From an uncultured Eubacteriales bacterium (lineage in GTDB: Bacteria > Bacillota > Clostridia > Christensenellales > Aristaeellaceae), in contig OMZY01000022.1 in the NCBI GenBank assembly GCA_900315675.1, forward strand, positions 1-64,000: DNA of 64,000 nt, read 5' to 3'. The position numbers and the translations under genes were made by a program. The notes under the pieces were generated by a model. That model was not told the origin of the DNA. It worked only from the letters and a program-made list of their open reading frames with translations, and ran no database searches. Within the stretch, counting starts at the first letter, position 1, and each line of letters opens with the position of its first letter. Shown one piece after another: positions 52,318-59,724 of the stretch.

Positions 52318-52387
52318 GTGTACGGCTGGCGTTGTGTACGGCTGTGTACGGCACTTGTGTACGGGGTACACAGAGGGGTACACAGCC
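52317..52387. repeat. Iteron-like TGTGTACGG repeats
   Basis: Four direct copies of TGTGTACGG or close variants (near 52317, 52334, 52344, 52357) followed by two inverted GGTACACAG copies (52365, 52378). The pattern suggests binding sites for a replication, partition or transposase protein. Confidence 0.6.
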
Positions 52388-52470
52388 GTTTTGAGCAGTT
52401 TCCTGAAGGTTGCTGAAACGCTGAATCCTTTGATTTCAAAGGGCCGGATGCCTGTTTCCCCATACTCAGC

Positions 52471-52548
52471 GGTTTGTAATTCCTACCATGGTGGGAGAGC
52501 ACATCGTTCACATCGATGGGGTCACTGGTTCGAGTCCAGTACAGACCA
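52471..52548 (+). pseudogene. tRNA-like 3' fragment related to tRNA-Val(CAC)
   Basis: From the D-loop on (GGTGGGAGAGC) the sequence is a tRNA: anticodon arm CATCG-TTCACAT-CGATG identical to the tRNA at 38348, variable loop GGGTC, T-arm ACTGG/CCAGT. The upstream GGTTTGT can pair with the 3' ACAGACC, but the 5' D-stem (TTCC) does not match GAGC and the D-region has extra bases. So either a degenerate tRNA or an attachment-site remnant marking the right edge of integrated DNA. No CCA encoded. Confidence 0.6.
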
Positions 52549-52556
52549 CAGCAGAA

Positions 52557-52583
52557 AACCCACCCTTAACGGGTGGGTTTTTT
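52557..52583 (+). terminator. Terminator at island/chromosome border
   Basis: ACCCACCC-TTAAC-GGGTGGGT followed by TTTTT, nine bases after the tRNA-like fragment. It also serves as an A-rich-stem terminator for leftward transcripts from the hydrolase genes. Confidence 0.8.
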
Positions 52584-52611
52584 CGTGGGCCGCACAGGCC
52601 TTGTGATTGAC

Positions 52612-54429
52612 TTATTTCATGCAGTCCTGCACCCAGGCGATGAAATTAGCAGTAGAGGAACCAGAGCGCTCAGCCTCGGTGTGTCCCTGACCCCAGACTG
52701 TCTCGAAGTCCACCTGCGTCCCTTCCGCATAGGCTTCAGCTGCCAGCGCCAGGTCGATCTCCGTGCACAGAGCGGTGTCTCCCTGGTTGATGCCGGTGCG
52801 GATACGCCAGTAGGTCGCGGGTTCACTGGTCTGATATCCTTCGTAAGCGGGAGACAGATAGTACATGGGATTGTACATGTTCAGACGCACAACCACCGTA
52901 TTGCCCAGCGCGTCCTGCTTCGCCAGATCCTCCGCAAAGGCTGCTTCGTATTCGCTGCCCTGCACGAGCTCGGCCAGGATCGCGTCAAAGTGCGCACCAT
53001 TGCCGTCGCCATAACCGAACAGCGTATTCTCACCCTGCCCGCGATCCAGCTGGTCAAAGGCAGCAATGCCCTTGGAGGCGTTCTTCAGCGCCTGGGTGAA
53101 GGCGGCGACGCTGGTGATCGTCACTGTGTTGGTTTCTTCATCCCAGGCAACCCATTCTCCATTGGCGTTCAGAGCAGCAATATAATCCTGTTTCGTCTCA
53201 TACGTGCCACTCAGAGACAGCGCGGAAGATGTGCTTTCGGTGCGGGTGATGCCATCCGTTTCCTCATAGGCGGTTTCCTGTTCGGCGTTCTCGCCGCCGA
53301 AATCAGGCATTTCACCATTCGCAAAGTCGGGCTTTTCCCCATTCCCGAAATCGGGTATTTCGCCGTTGCCGGGACCCGCAAAGCCGCCCTCTGTGCCGCC
53401 GAAGTTGCCGCCGCGCATACCGCCCCTGCCGCCACGTCCGCCGAATCCGCCGGAAGAAGTAGCAGTATACGGGAACTCCGTATCACTCAGAAAACGCTCA
53501 AGGGACGTCTCAATAACATCCTTCACATAGTCGTAGTAGGTGCCGCTCTGCCAGATGCCCTCCTCACTTTCCGCCAGCACCAAGGCGGTGCCGTTTTCAT
53601 CCGTCAGGCCCAGGCCGTTGATGTACTCGGCGAAAGCCAGGGCCATGCCGTCAGAGAAGGCCTGTTCCTCCTCACTGAGGCCGGAACGGGTATTGCCCAT
53701 GTTCCATTCATAGGCTTCATCCGCGATATCCAGATTGGTGATGGGACACCAGCACATGCTGCCCTTCACCGCGTCACTTTCCGTCATGACCGCGCCGATG
53801 GCAGCCAGATAGGGCGTGTACAGATCACTGTTGCCGGATGCGCCGATCAGGGCACTCTGTGCGCCGCCGCCGCTCATGCCGAGGGAAAAGATACTGTCCA
53901 TATCGCCTGGCAGCAGATCTTTGTTGTAGCGGGCATACCGGATCGCCGCCTTGAAGTCTGTCACACCGGCGGGAGCGCCCGCGTCACGGCCCCGGGTACC
54001 GGCAAAGAGTACAATGATGCCTTCACTGGTATAGTCCGAAATGCTGCCATATCCCATGGAACTGGAATAGCCGGTAGGCGCAGCCATGGCGGAGTAACCG
54101 GGGGTGTTGACCGGAATGATCAGCGGGGCTGTTACGGCGGTATACTGACCGACGGTACCGGATTCATTCACGGTGCAGGTATAGGTTCCGTCGCCATTGT
54201 CCGTTCCGGTAAAGTAAGCGCCGGGCACGAAGATGCCCATGGTCTCATAGCTGCTGTCGGCCGGGGTGGCTGCGTAGGACAAGCCTACCTGCCAATATAC
54301 GTCATCTGCGGCTTCATACTGCCACTTGGTCATATCGATCTTTGCGGGAACACTTTCACCTTCCGCGAAGCAGGAAACGCAGGAAAGCATCAACGCAAAC
54401 GCCATCATGCAGGCAAGAAACTTCTTCAT
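52612..54429 (-). CDS. Secreted alpha/beta hydrolase, tannase-like
   Basis: A 605-residue exported esterase-like enzyme. Signal peptide (FLACMMAFALMLSCVSCFA), then an alpha/beta-hydrolase domain with the nucleophile serine in SLGMSGGGAQSAL (G-x-S-x-G) and a likely catalytic histidine in VWGQGHTEAE near the C-terminus. A Gly/Asn/Asp-rich low-complexity insert lies at about 340-395 (GGRGGRGGMRGGNFGG). Resembles bacterial tannase/feruloyl esterase proteins; substrate unknown. Start 54429 is preferred (ten bases from AAGGAG). It follows the related gene at 54444 by only 14 bases: an operon of two exported esterases. Confidence 0.78.
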   Translation of the reverse strand: MKKFLACMMAFALMLSCVSCFAEGESVPAKIDMTKWQYEAADDVYWQVGLSYAATPADSSYETMGIFVPGAYFTGTDNGDGTYTCTVNESGTVGQYTAVTAPLIIPVNTPGYSAMAAPTGYSSSMGYGSISDYTSEGIIVLFAGTRGRDAGAPAGVTDFKAAIRYARYNKDLLPGDMDSIFSLGMSGGGAQSALIGASGNSDLYTPYLAAIGAVMTESDAVKGSMCWCPITNLDIADEAYEWNMGNTRSGLSEEEQAFSDGMALAFAEYINGLGLTDENGTALVLAESEEGIWQSGTYYDYVKDVIETSLERFLSDTEFPYTATSSGGFGGRGGRGGMRGGNFGGTEGGFAGPGNGEIPDFGNGEKPDFANGEMPDFGGENAEQETAYEETDGITRTESTSSALSLSGTYETKQDYIAALNANGEWVAWDEETNTVTITSVAAFTQALKNASKGIAAFDQLDRGQGENTLFGYGDGNGAHFDAILAELVQGSEYEAAFAEDLAKQDALGNTVVVRLNMYNPMYYLSPAYEGYQTSEPATYWRIRTGINQGDTALCTEIDLALAAEAYAEGTQVDFETVWGQGHTEAERSGSSTANFIAWVQDCMK

Positions 54430-54443
54430 GGAATCCATTCTCC

Positions 54444-55436
54444 TTATTTCGTCTGCTGGAACAGCCAGTCGCGGACAGCTTCCAGCTTATATGCGTAATC
54501 GAAAGAGGTCATATGCTCACCAGCGCCGCTTCCGGCGGTCTGGCCTTCCGCAAGCGTCGTCCCCAGCGCGAATGTCACGAAGTTTTCCTGACAGTCCTCC
54601 GCCAGCATGGCGGCCACTGCGGCATTCTGTGTGTCAGCGTCATCCTGTGCGCTCCATTCTTTATGACTGTACGCAGCGCCATCCGCATCGAACAGGGCGA
54701 GCAGTTCGGCCTGACCGGCGGAGGCCTTGGGATCACCTGCGGAAACGATATAGAAGAAGTTTTCATCCTCCAGGCCGTTCAGCAGACTCGTGTCCCACTG
54801 GCTCCCGACAAACAGATAGGCGGCGAAAAAGTCAGGATACGCAATACTCAGATGAAATGAAGTCATACCACCCATGGACTGGCCGGTTGTATAAATCCTG
54901 TCCGTGTCAATGGGGTAGGTCTCCGTCAATGACTGAAGCAGGCGCATAGCCACATCGATTTGGCTGGAATGATTGAAATTGTCATCCACAACAGTTTCCG
55001 TAAAGACAGGTACGACTACAAAAGCGGGATGCTTAGCCTGCTCTTCCTCTGTTGCCCAGATCAGCCCGCCCCATCCCTGGGTCAACACATAATCTGTACC
55101 GCGCCCGACAGCGCTTGAATCAGGAATAAACTGGATCATGGGATAGCTTTGGGTTTCATCATAATTCTCTGGGATAAACAACTGATACTGCAGACTGGTA
55201 CCGGTTTCTGCGCCTTCATAAGTCAGCAGCTGAAACTTTGGCGCGACCTCGGCGATCATAGCCTGAAGCTCGGAATCGCTGGATTTATCCGTACCACCAC
55301 CATTACCACCGCGCATACCGCCTTGTCCACCACCGGGACCGCCATTGCCACCGCGCCCGCCAGGGGCTTCGGCAAAAGCAGCGCCGACAGTACAGAGGAG
55401 CGAAAGAGCAAGAACCATTGAGATGATTTTTTTCAT
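54444..55436 (-). CDS. Secreted alpha/beta hydrolase (esterase)
   Basis: A 330-residue exported enzyme: signal peptide (IISMVLALSLLCTVGAAFA), Gly-rich stretch (25-48, GGRGGNGG and GGMRGGNGGG), then an esterase/PHB-depolymerase-like domain with the oxyanion region YPMIQFIPDSS, nucleophile in YTTGQSMGGMTSF, acid in VSAGDPKAS and a likely histidine in GAGEHMTSFDY. Upstream on the minus strand is TATAAT (55503-55508 region). First gene of a leftward two-gene operon; the shared Gly-rich linker suggests a common location or partner at the cell surface. Confidence 0.82.
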   Translation of the reverse strand: MKKIISMVLALSLLCTVGAAFAEAPGGRGGNGGPGGGQGGMRGGNGGGTDKSSDSELQAMIAEVAPKFQLLTYEGAETGTSLQYQLFIPENYDETQSYPMIQFIPDSSAVGRGTDYVLTQGWGGLIWATEEEQAKHPAFVVVPVFTETVVDDNFNHSSQIDVAMRLLQSLTETYPIDTDRIYTTGQSMGGMTSFHLSIAYPDFFAAYLFVGSQWDTSLLNGLEDENFFYIVSAGDPKASAGQAELLALFDADGAAYSHKEWSAQDDADTQNAAVAAMLAEDCQENFVTFALGTTLAEGQTAGSGAGEHMTSFDYAYKLEAVRDWLFQQTK

Positions 55437-55567
55437 AAGGAATATCCTCCATCATTGATTTCGATATCCGGTCTTACGCTTTCGCTGCTCGATATCATGT
55501 GATTATAATAGTATGGATTCCTTAAAAATAGCTTAAAACAAAGATGAACGTTGCGTGAACTTATGCC

Positions 55568-55687
55568 ATGGATTTCTCATATGATCAGGAAACCGATACG
55601 ATTGATTCTGTGAAATTGCAGGACAGATTAGAAAGAGCAAAGGATCGGTACAGGGAATCGTATCAAAAATGGAGTCAACACGGGTAA
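55568..55687 (+). pseudogene. Possible 39-codon gene remnant
   Basis: An open frame reading MDFSYDQETDTIDSVKLQD and ending YQKWSQHG; hydrophilic and helical, no ribosome site. It looks like the tail of a degraded gene or a chance frame in a 340-base gap. Confidence 0.2.
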
Positions 55688-55700
55688 TTTGAATGACCAA

Positions 55701-55730
55701 AAGAACGGAGGGACGGTTTCCTCCGTTCTT
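55701..55730. repeat. Palindromic GGACGGTTT repeat, possible bidirectional terminator
   Basis: AAGAACGGAGG and CTCCGTTCTT arms around GACGGTTTC. One of three members of a dispersed family in this window (others at 57150 and 63598). It lies 47 bases after the leftward stop at 55777 and can terminate that operon. Confidence 0.6.
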
Positions 55731-55776
55731 ACGAAAAACACCGGTCATGCCCGGAACGGGCAGCCGGTGTTTGGCT

Positions 55777-55983
55777 TTATTTGCCAGCTTTGGCTTTCTT
55801 TACGGTGAGCAGGGCTGCGACAGGAAGTGCGATCAGTCCGATTCCCCCGATGATCCTCATCAGGGTATCGGGCAGATTGAAATCAAAGAGCGCTGAGCCG
55901 GCCAGCAGGACGGCAATGATTGCTGTCACCATCATACTGATCACCCAAAGCAGGTTCTGTTTTTGCTGATCATCTCTGCGCAC
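55777..55983 (-). CDS. Small two-helix membrane protein
   Basis: A 68-residue protein with two transmembrane helices (LLWVISMMVTAIIAVLLAGSALF and IIGGIGLIALPVAALLTV) and a basic end. No family recognised. It is the last of four leftward genes (57058 to 55777) under the PadR promoter; the ribosome site is weak (GAGTG). Confidence 0.6.
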   Translation of the reverse strand: MRRDDQQKQNLLWVISMMVTAIIAVLLAGSALFDFNLPDTLMRIIGGIGLIALPVAALLTVKKAKAGK

Positions 55984-56024
55984 TCCTTTGTCAGTCCCTG
56001 ACGGTCTCTGAAAAAACAGACCGG

Positions 56025-56210
56025 TTACTGTGCTTTCCTGTTCAGGTACAGCCGGACGAAGAACAACACGCTGCCAAGCGCCACGCAGAGCAGACCCCAG
56101 TTCAGGGTACTCTTCCCGGCAAAAACGGAGAGCAGGAGAAAGACCAGCCCGGCCGCACCCAGGCCGATCCCGGCAATATTGATGAGGGTGTTCAGAGTCT
56201 TCTGATTCAT
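56025..56210 (-). CDS. Small two-helix membrane protein
   Basis: A 61-residue protein (NTLINIAGIGLGAAGLVFLLLSVF and WGLLCVALGSVLFFVRLYL). Start at 56210 has GGAG nine bases upstream; an in-frame ATG at 56240 would overlap the previous gene and is possible. Same type as its neighbour and probably transcribed with it. Function unknown. Confidence 0.6.
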   Translation of the reverse strand: MNQKTLNTLINIAGIGLGAAGLVFLLLSVFAGKSTLNWGLLCVALGSVLFFVRLYLNRKAQ

Positions 56211-56232
56211 GGTATTGTTCTCCGTTTCCTTG

Positions 56233-56739
56233 TTATTCATGCAGCAGGCGTTCTTTTTCCAGGGATTCCTTCTTCCCGTGGATCCGGCCCAGGGCGTACA
56301 TCAGCAGGGTGGCGCAAAGCAGGTTGACCCAGCCCAGGCGGGAGGGACTGAAAGAATTGAAGAGGCCGATCGACAGGTTGGCTCCGCCGACAATGGTCAG
56401 GAATTTGCCGATCTTGTCCAGATGGCTGATCCTGGAATCAATATCCGAGAACAGGTCAAAGGGGCCGTCCGCCGTTTTTTTGCGGAAGTAGATCCACATC
56501 ATCATCCGGCCGACATACTCCGCGCCGGTTTCCTCCATAAAGGAAACATAGGATTCATCATAGGGATGCATTTCCAGGCGCACGCTGTATTCCCCGGGCT
56601 CGCAGCGGATGAAGTGATAGGAGCAGAAGCCGACGCTTTCCAGCACCCAGCCGTTCATGGCCATTTCATTCAGCCATTCCTCTTCCTTCTCAAAGTCCCA
56701 GACCCAGAACCATTTATAAATTGTTCTTCTGCTTGCCAT
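56233..56739 (-). CDS. DUF2812 membrane protein
   Basis: A 168-residue protein of the DUF2812 family, commonly next to PadR regulators. The cytosolic part has YKWFWVWDFEKEEEWLNEMAMNGWVLESVG and FIRCEPGEYSVRLEM; two C-terminal transmembrane helices follow (FLTIVGGANLSIGLF, LLCATLLMYALG). Four bases separate it from the PadR gene. Role unknown, thought to act with PadR in envelope stress. Confidence 0.85.
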   Translation of the reverse strand: MASRRTIYKWFWVWDFEKEEEWLNEMAMNGWVLESVGFCSYHFIRCEPGEYSVRLEMHPYDESYVSFMEETGAEYVGRMMMWIYFRKKTADGPFDLFSDIDSRISHLDKIGKFLTIVGGANLSIGLFNSFSPSRLGWVNLLCATLLMYALGRIHGKKESLEKERLLHE

Positions 56740-56743
56740 GTTT

Positions 56744-57058
56744 TTATTCTCCCCTCAGGATTTTCTCCCCGTTGTCCGCCAGTTCCCGCAGCCTGGCTAC
56801 CTCTTTGTTCAGTACCTTCAGCCCTGTGGCCGTCAGTTTGTATTCCTTCCTTCGGCTGTCATCCTCAGCGGGAAGCTGGATGATCCAGCCCTTGGCGCAA
56901 AGCGCGTTCAGGGCGCCGTACAGGGTCCCGGCCGCCAGGCGGACCCGGCCGCCGGACAGTTCTTCTGTCAGCTGCATAATGCCGTATCCGTGCCGCGGGC
57001 TGACCAGGGACAAAAGAATATAGTAAGTCGCTTCTGTCAAAGCTAAACTGTCTGCCAT
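56744..57058 (-). CDS. PadR-family transcriptional regulator
   Basis: A 104-residue winged-helix repressor: EATYYILLSLVSPRHGYGIMQLTEELSGG is the PadR signature, followed by AAGTLYGALNALCAKGWI and EDDSRRKEYKLTATGLKVL. Ligand-controlled repressors of this class usually bind their own promoter; here palindromes CGATATATCG lie between the -10 box and the start codon. First gene of the leftward operon. Confidence 0.92.
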   Translation of the reverse strand: MADSLALTEATYYILLSLVSPRHGYGIMQLTEELSGGRVRLAAGTLYGALNALCAKGWIIQLPAEDDSRRKEYKLTATGLKVLNKEVARLRELADNGEKILRGE

Positions 57059-57079
57059 TTGATCACCTCGCTCGTTGCT

Positions 57080-57140
57080 CGATATATCGGGACTCGATAT
57101 ATCGTGATGCTATTATATCGACCGCCGATATAATTGTCAA
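57080..57140 (-). promoter_or_regulatory. Consensus promoter with three operator-like palindromes
   Basis: On the minus strand: TTGACA (57135-57140), 17-base spacer, TATAAT (57112-57117), a perfect sigma-70 promoter. CGATATATCG occurs at 57094-57103 and 57080-57089, 14 bases apart, and TATATCG-N5-CGATATA (57114-57132) overlaps the spacer. These are the expected PadR sites, giving autorepression. Confidence 0.85.
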
Positions 57141-57149
57141 GAGGGAAAA

Positions 57150-57239
57150 TGAGAACGGACGGTTCCTTTCGTTCTCTCTTTGTTATAAGCGCGGAAAACG
57201 CAAAAAAAGAACGGAAGGAACTGTCCATCCGTTCTCGTT
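57150..57239. repeat. Imperfect inverted pair of the GGACGGTTC repeat
   Basis: GAGAACGGACGGTTCCTTTCG near 57151 is nearly the reverse complement of 57211-57238. The two arms enclose about 35 bases; the hairpin follows the rhodanese stop codon on the minus strand and may terminate it. Confidence 0.6.
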
Positions 57240-57255
57240 TTGGCACAGTGCATTT

Positions 57256-57990
57256 TTACTCTACCGGGACTGCGGCAATCGTTACGGTCACATCGCCATG
57301 GCCCAGCAGCCCGGCCATTTCCTCCTGCGTCAGATCGACATGGCCCAGCCGGGTATAGGCCCAGGAATTGTTTCCGTAGAAAATGACCAGCTGATCACCG
57401 GAATACAGGACGATGTCGCCGGGTTCCGTTCTGGTCTGCGCGTCATTGCGGACGATTTCCTGTCCGAGGGGGCCTACCTGTTCAAAGCCGCCGTACATGG
57501 ACAGCTGGACAGTCAGCGGAAGAAGGGCTTTCAGAGCTTCCACGGAAGGGTTGTCTTCCCAGGTTACGGGGACTTCCGTTTCACCGATCCGCAGGGTCAT
57601 TTCCGGGCTGGCCGTGGTAATCTCTCCCTTCCAGTCAAGGATTCCGCCGAATTCATAGAGATTGGAATACCCCAGGTTTGCCAGTTTCTGCGCCGCTTCC
57701 TTGCTGCGCCTGCCGCTGCGGCAATAGATCAGGATGATCTGGTCTTTGTCAGGCAGCAGTTCCGGCGGCTCTGTGCCGATGCTCTCGTTCGGGATCAGGA
57801 CTGCGCCGGGAATATGGCCGGCGTCATATTCATCCCGGCGGCGCACATCCACGATGATATGTCCGTCATCCAGGAGCATTTTCTGCGCCGCTTCTTCCTG
57901 GGAAATGCTTTGATATGTCATGGTTTCCTCCGCACTGCAGCCGGTCAGGCACAGGAGTGCCGCCAGCAGGATTAGGATGATGCGTTTCAT
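57256..57990 (-). CDS. Rhodanese-domain lipoprotein with cyclophilin-like domain
   Basis: A 244-residue lipoprotein: lipobox LLCLTGCS (Cys about 18), rhodanese domain at 30-125 with the active-site loop IYCRSGRRS (catalytic Cys) and DVRRRDEYDAGHIPGAVLIP, then a cyclophilin-like domain at about 130-244 (PSVEALKALLPLTVQLSMYGGF, GDIVLYSGDQLVIFYGNNSW). Predicted sulfur transfer or redox-type function on the outer face of the membrane. Start at 57990 follows GGAGAAAAG; the longer upstream frame has no signal sequence. Confidence 0.85.
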   Translation of the reverse strand: MKRIILILLAALLCLTGCSAEETMTYQSISQEEAAQKMLLDDGHIIVDVRRRDEYDAGHIPGAVLIPNESIGTEPPELLPDKDQIILIYCRSGRRSKEAAQKLANLGYSNLYEFGGILDWKGEITTASPEMTLRIGETEVPVTWEDNPSVEALKALLPLTVQLSMYGGFEQVGPLGQEIVRNDAQTRTEPGDIVLYSGDQLVIFYGNNSWAYTRLGHVDLTQEEMAGLLGHGDVTVTIAAVPVE

Positions 57991-58040
57991 GGGGAGCTTT
58001 TCTCCTTGTCTTCTGTGCTGTGATGGGACGAGTGACGGGT

Positions 58041-58514
58041 TTACGACTCCGCCAGGACGGCGTCCAGAGCCTTCAGGAGCTTTTGTTTCATCTCTTCCAG
58101 CTCCTGCTCGTCCGGCCGGGTGGAATCGTCGTACATCTTCTCCCTCGGATACCACCAGGCGGGGCCTTTGCCGTTGTTGCCGTAGTCTCCCAGGTCTCCG
58201 GCGCGGCGGGGGAACAGATGCCAGTGGATATGGGCGCCGCCGGTGCCGTTGCCCAGACACTCATAGTTCATTTTCCCGGCACCAAAGGCGTCACGGACCG
58301 CTTTGGCCACCAGGGTCATTTCCTCCAGGTGCTTTGCCCGGACAGCCGGGGCCAGGTCGAAGAGCTCCACAACGTGCTCCTTATAGATAAACAGGGTATA
58401 GCCTTTAAAATGCTGGAAATCCCCGATGACCACATAACCGGTTTCCAGTTCTTTGACAAAATAAGGATTCCGGCCTTCCCGGGTCATCTGGATTCTTTCG
58501 CATACACCGCACAT
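58041..58514 (-). CDS. HIT-family hydrolase
   Basis: A 157-residue nucleotide hydrolase or transferase of the histidine-triad superfamily: HIHWHLFPR is the catalytic triad motif, preceded by YECLGNGTGGA. N-terminal cysteines (MCGVCERIQ) may bind zinc. Substrates in the family are AMP-linked or dinucleoside polyphosphates. ATG follows AAGGAGATCAGAAT. Followed 50 bases later by the rhodanese lipoprotein on the same strand. Confidence 0.9.
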   Translation of the reverse strand: MCGVCERIQMTREGRNPYFVKELETGYVVIGDFQHFKGYTLFIYKEHVVELFDLAPAVRAKHLEEMTLVAKAVRDAFGAGKMNYECLGNGTGGAHIHWHLFPRRAGDLGDYGNNGKGPAWWYPREKMYDDSTRPDEQELEEMKQKLLKALDAVLAES

Positions 58515-58678
58515 ATTCTGATCTCCTTGTGATTTGGAATGACACTTATGTTATAGCTGATTCCAGGCGGAAGATCAAGCCAGAGTGAGGCAGGAGGTAT
58601 CCGCTCTGTTCTTCTGCTTGACTTTACTTGTATACATCGGGAAAATAGAAGACAAACCAACCAGTGGAGGGAAAAGCA

Positions 58679-59551
58679 TTGCGGATTGCGGTTATGGCGG
58701 ATATCCATGGCAACCGCGCCGCCCTGGAGACCTGCGTGGCCGAAGCCCGCAGGCGGGGCGCGGAGGAATATCTGTTCCTGGGGGACTATCTGGGGGAAAT
58801 GGCGTATCCGGAAAAGACCCTGGAGCTGCTGGAGACGCTCCGGAAGGAAGCTCCCTGCACCTTTATCCGGGGAAACAAGGAGAATTACTGGATTGACCGG
58901 CTGAAGGGCGCGAACCCGGACTGGGTCTGGGAGAGCGGAAGCAGCAGCACCGGCATCCTGAGGTATGTGTATGACCGCCTGGAGGAAGGGCAGATCCGGT
59001 GGTTTGAAGAAATGCCCATCGCGAAAACCATGGTCTATCCCGGCTTACCGCCGTTTGTGATCTGCCACGGCTCCCCGCGGAAGGTGAACGAGAGCATGCG
59101 GGAGGACTATCCGTACATCGATGAGCTGACCGCCGGGCTGGAAACGGAACTGACGGTCTGCGGGCACTTTCATATCCAGAGCGTCTACAGCCGGAACGGG
59201 CACAGGGTGATTAACCCCGGCGCGGTGGGTGTGGCCCTGCGCTGCGGCGGACAGACCCAGTTTATGATGCTTTGCGGCAAAGACGGGCAATGGGAGGAGA
59301 ACCTGATCACCCTGCCCTATGACCGGGAAAAGGCCATCCGGGAAATGGAGGAGGAATGCCTGCCGGAGAAGGCGCCCTGCTGGTACCGGGTGACAAAGCA
59401 GGTATTGCTGGGCGGCACCGTGACGCACGTAGGGGCCCTGACCCGGGCAGTGGAGCTGTGCAGGCAGGAAACCGGGATTGAAAACTGGCGGAACGTGCCG
59501 GAAAAGTACTGGGAAAAAGCGTTAGATCAATTAACAATTAACAATGAATAA
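58679..59551 (+). CDS. Metallophosphoesterase (YfcE/MJ0936-like)
   Basis: A 290-residue phosphoesterase. Metal ligands: AVMADIHGN, FLGDYLG, RGNKE, CHGSP, CGHFHIQ and NPGAVG, the complete calcineurin-like set. TTG start at 58679 follows GTGGAGGG. A close paralogue with the same opening lies at 62612. Substrate unknown; YfcE-type enzymes cut phosphodiesters. Confidence 0.88.
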   Translation: MRIAVMADIHGNRAALETCVAEARRRGAEEYLFLGDYLGEMAYPEKTLELLETLRKEAPCTFIRGNKENYWIDRLKGANPDWVWESGSSSTGILRYVYDRLEEGQIRWFEEMPIAKTMVYPGLPPFVICHGSPRKVNESMREDYPYIDELTAGLETELTVCGHFHIQSVYSRNGHRVINPGAVGVALRCGGQTQFMMLCGKDGQWEENLITLPYDREKAIREMEEECLPEKAPCWYRVTKQVLLGGTVTHVGALTRAVELCRQETGIENWRNVPEKYWEKALDQLTINNE

Positions 59552-59607
59552 TGAACAATTATTCCGCCTGCGGCGGGGTAACAACGTTGATATATCGGAG
59601 CATAGAA

Positions 59608-59691
59608 ACGGGAACGTGACAGCAGGGACAGACCAACTGTACACAGCCTTTGGCCGTGACAGCTTGGTCTGTCCCGCTGTCACATTCCCGC
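59608..59691. repeat. 84-bp long inverted repeat (MITE-like hairpin)
   Basis: ACGGGAACGTGACAGC begins a 28-base arm that is nearly the reverse complement of 59664-59691, with a 28-base loop. It lies between converging genes, and could act as a bidirectional terminator; the adjoining ATTAACAATTAACAATGAA tract is simple repeat-like sequence. Confidence 0.7.
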
Positions 59692-59724
59692 GTTGCGTTA
59701 TGGGTGTTTGGCTTTTTCTGCCTC

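Noticed and set aside
52573-54498. 641-codon rightward open frame across the tannase-like gene
   Set aside because: Antisense to a gene with signal peptide and catalytic motifs; no family features and no ribosome site.
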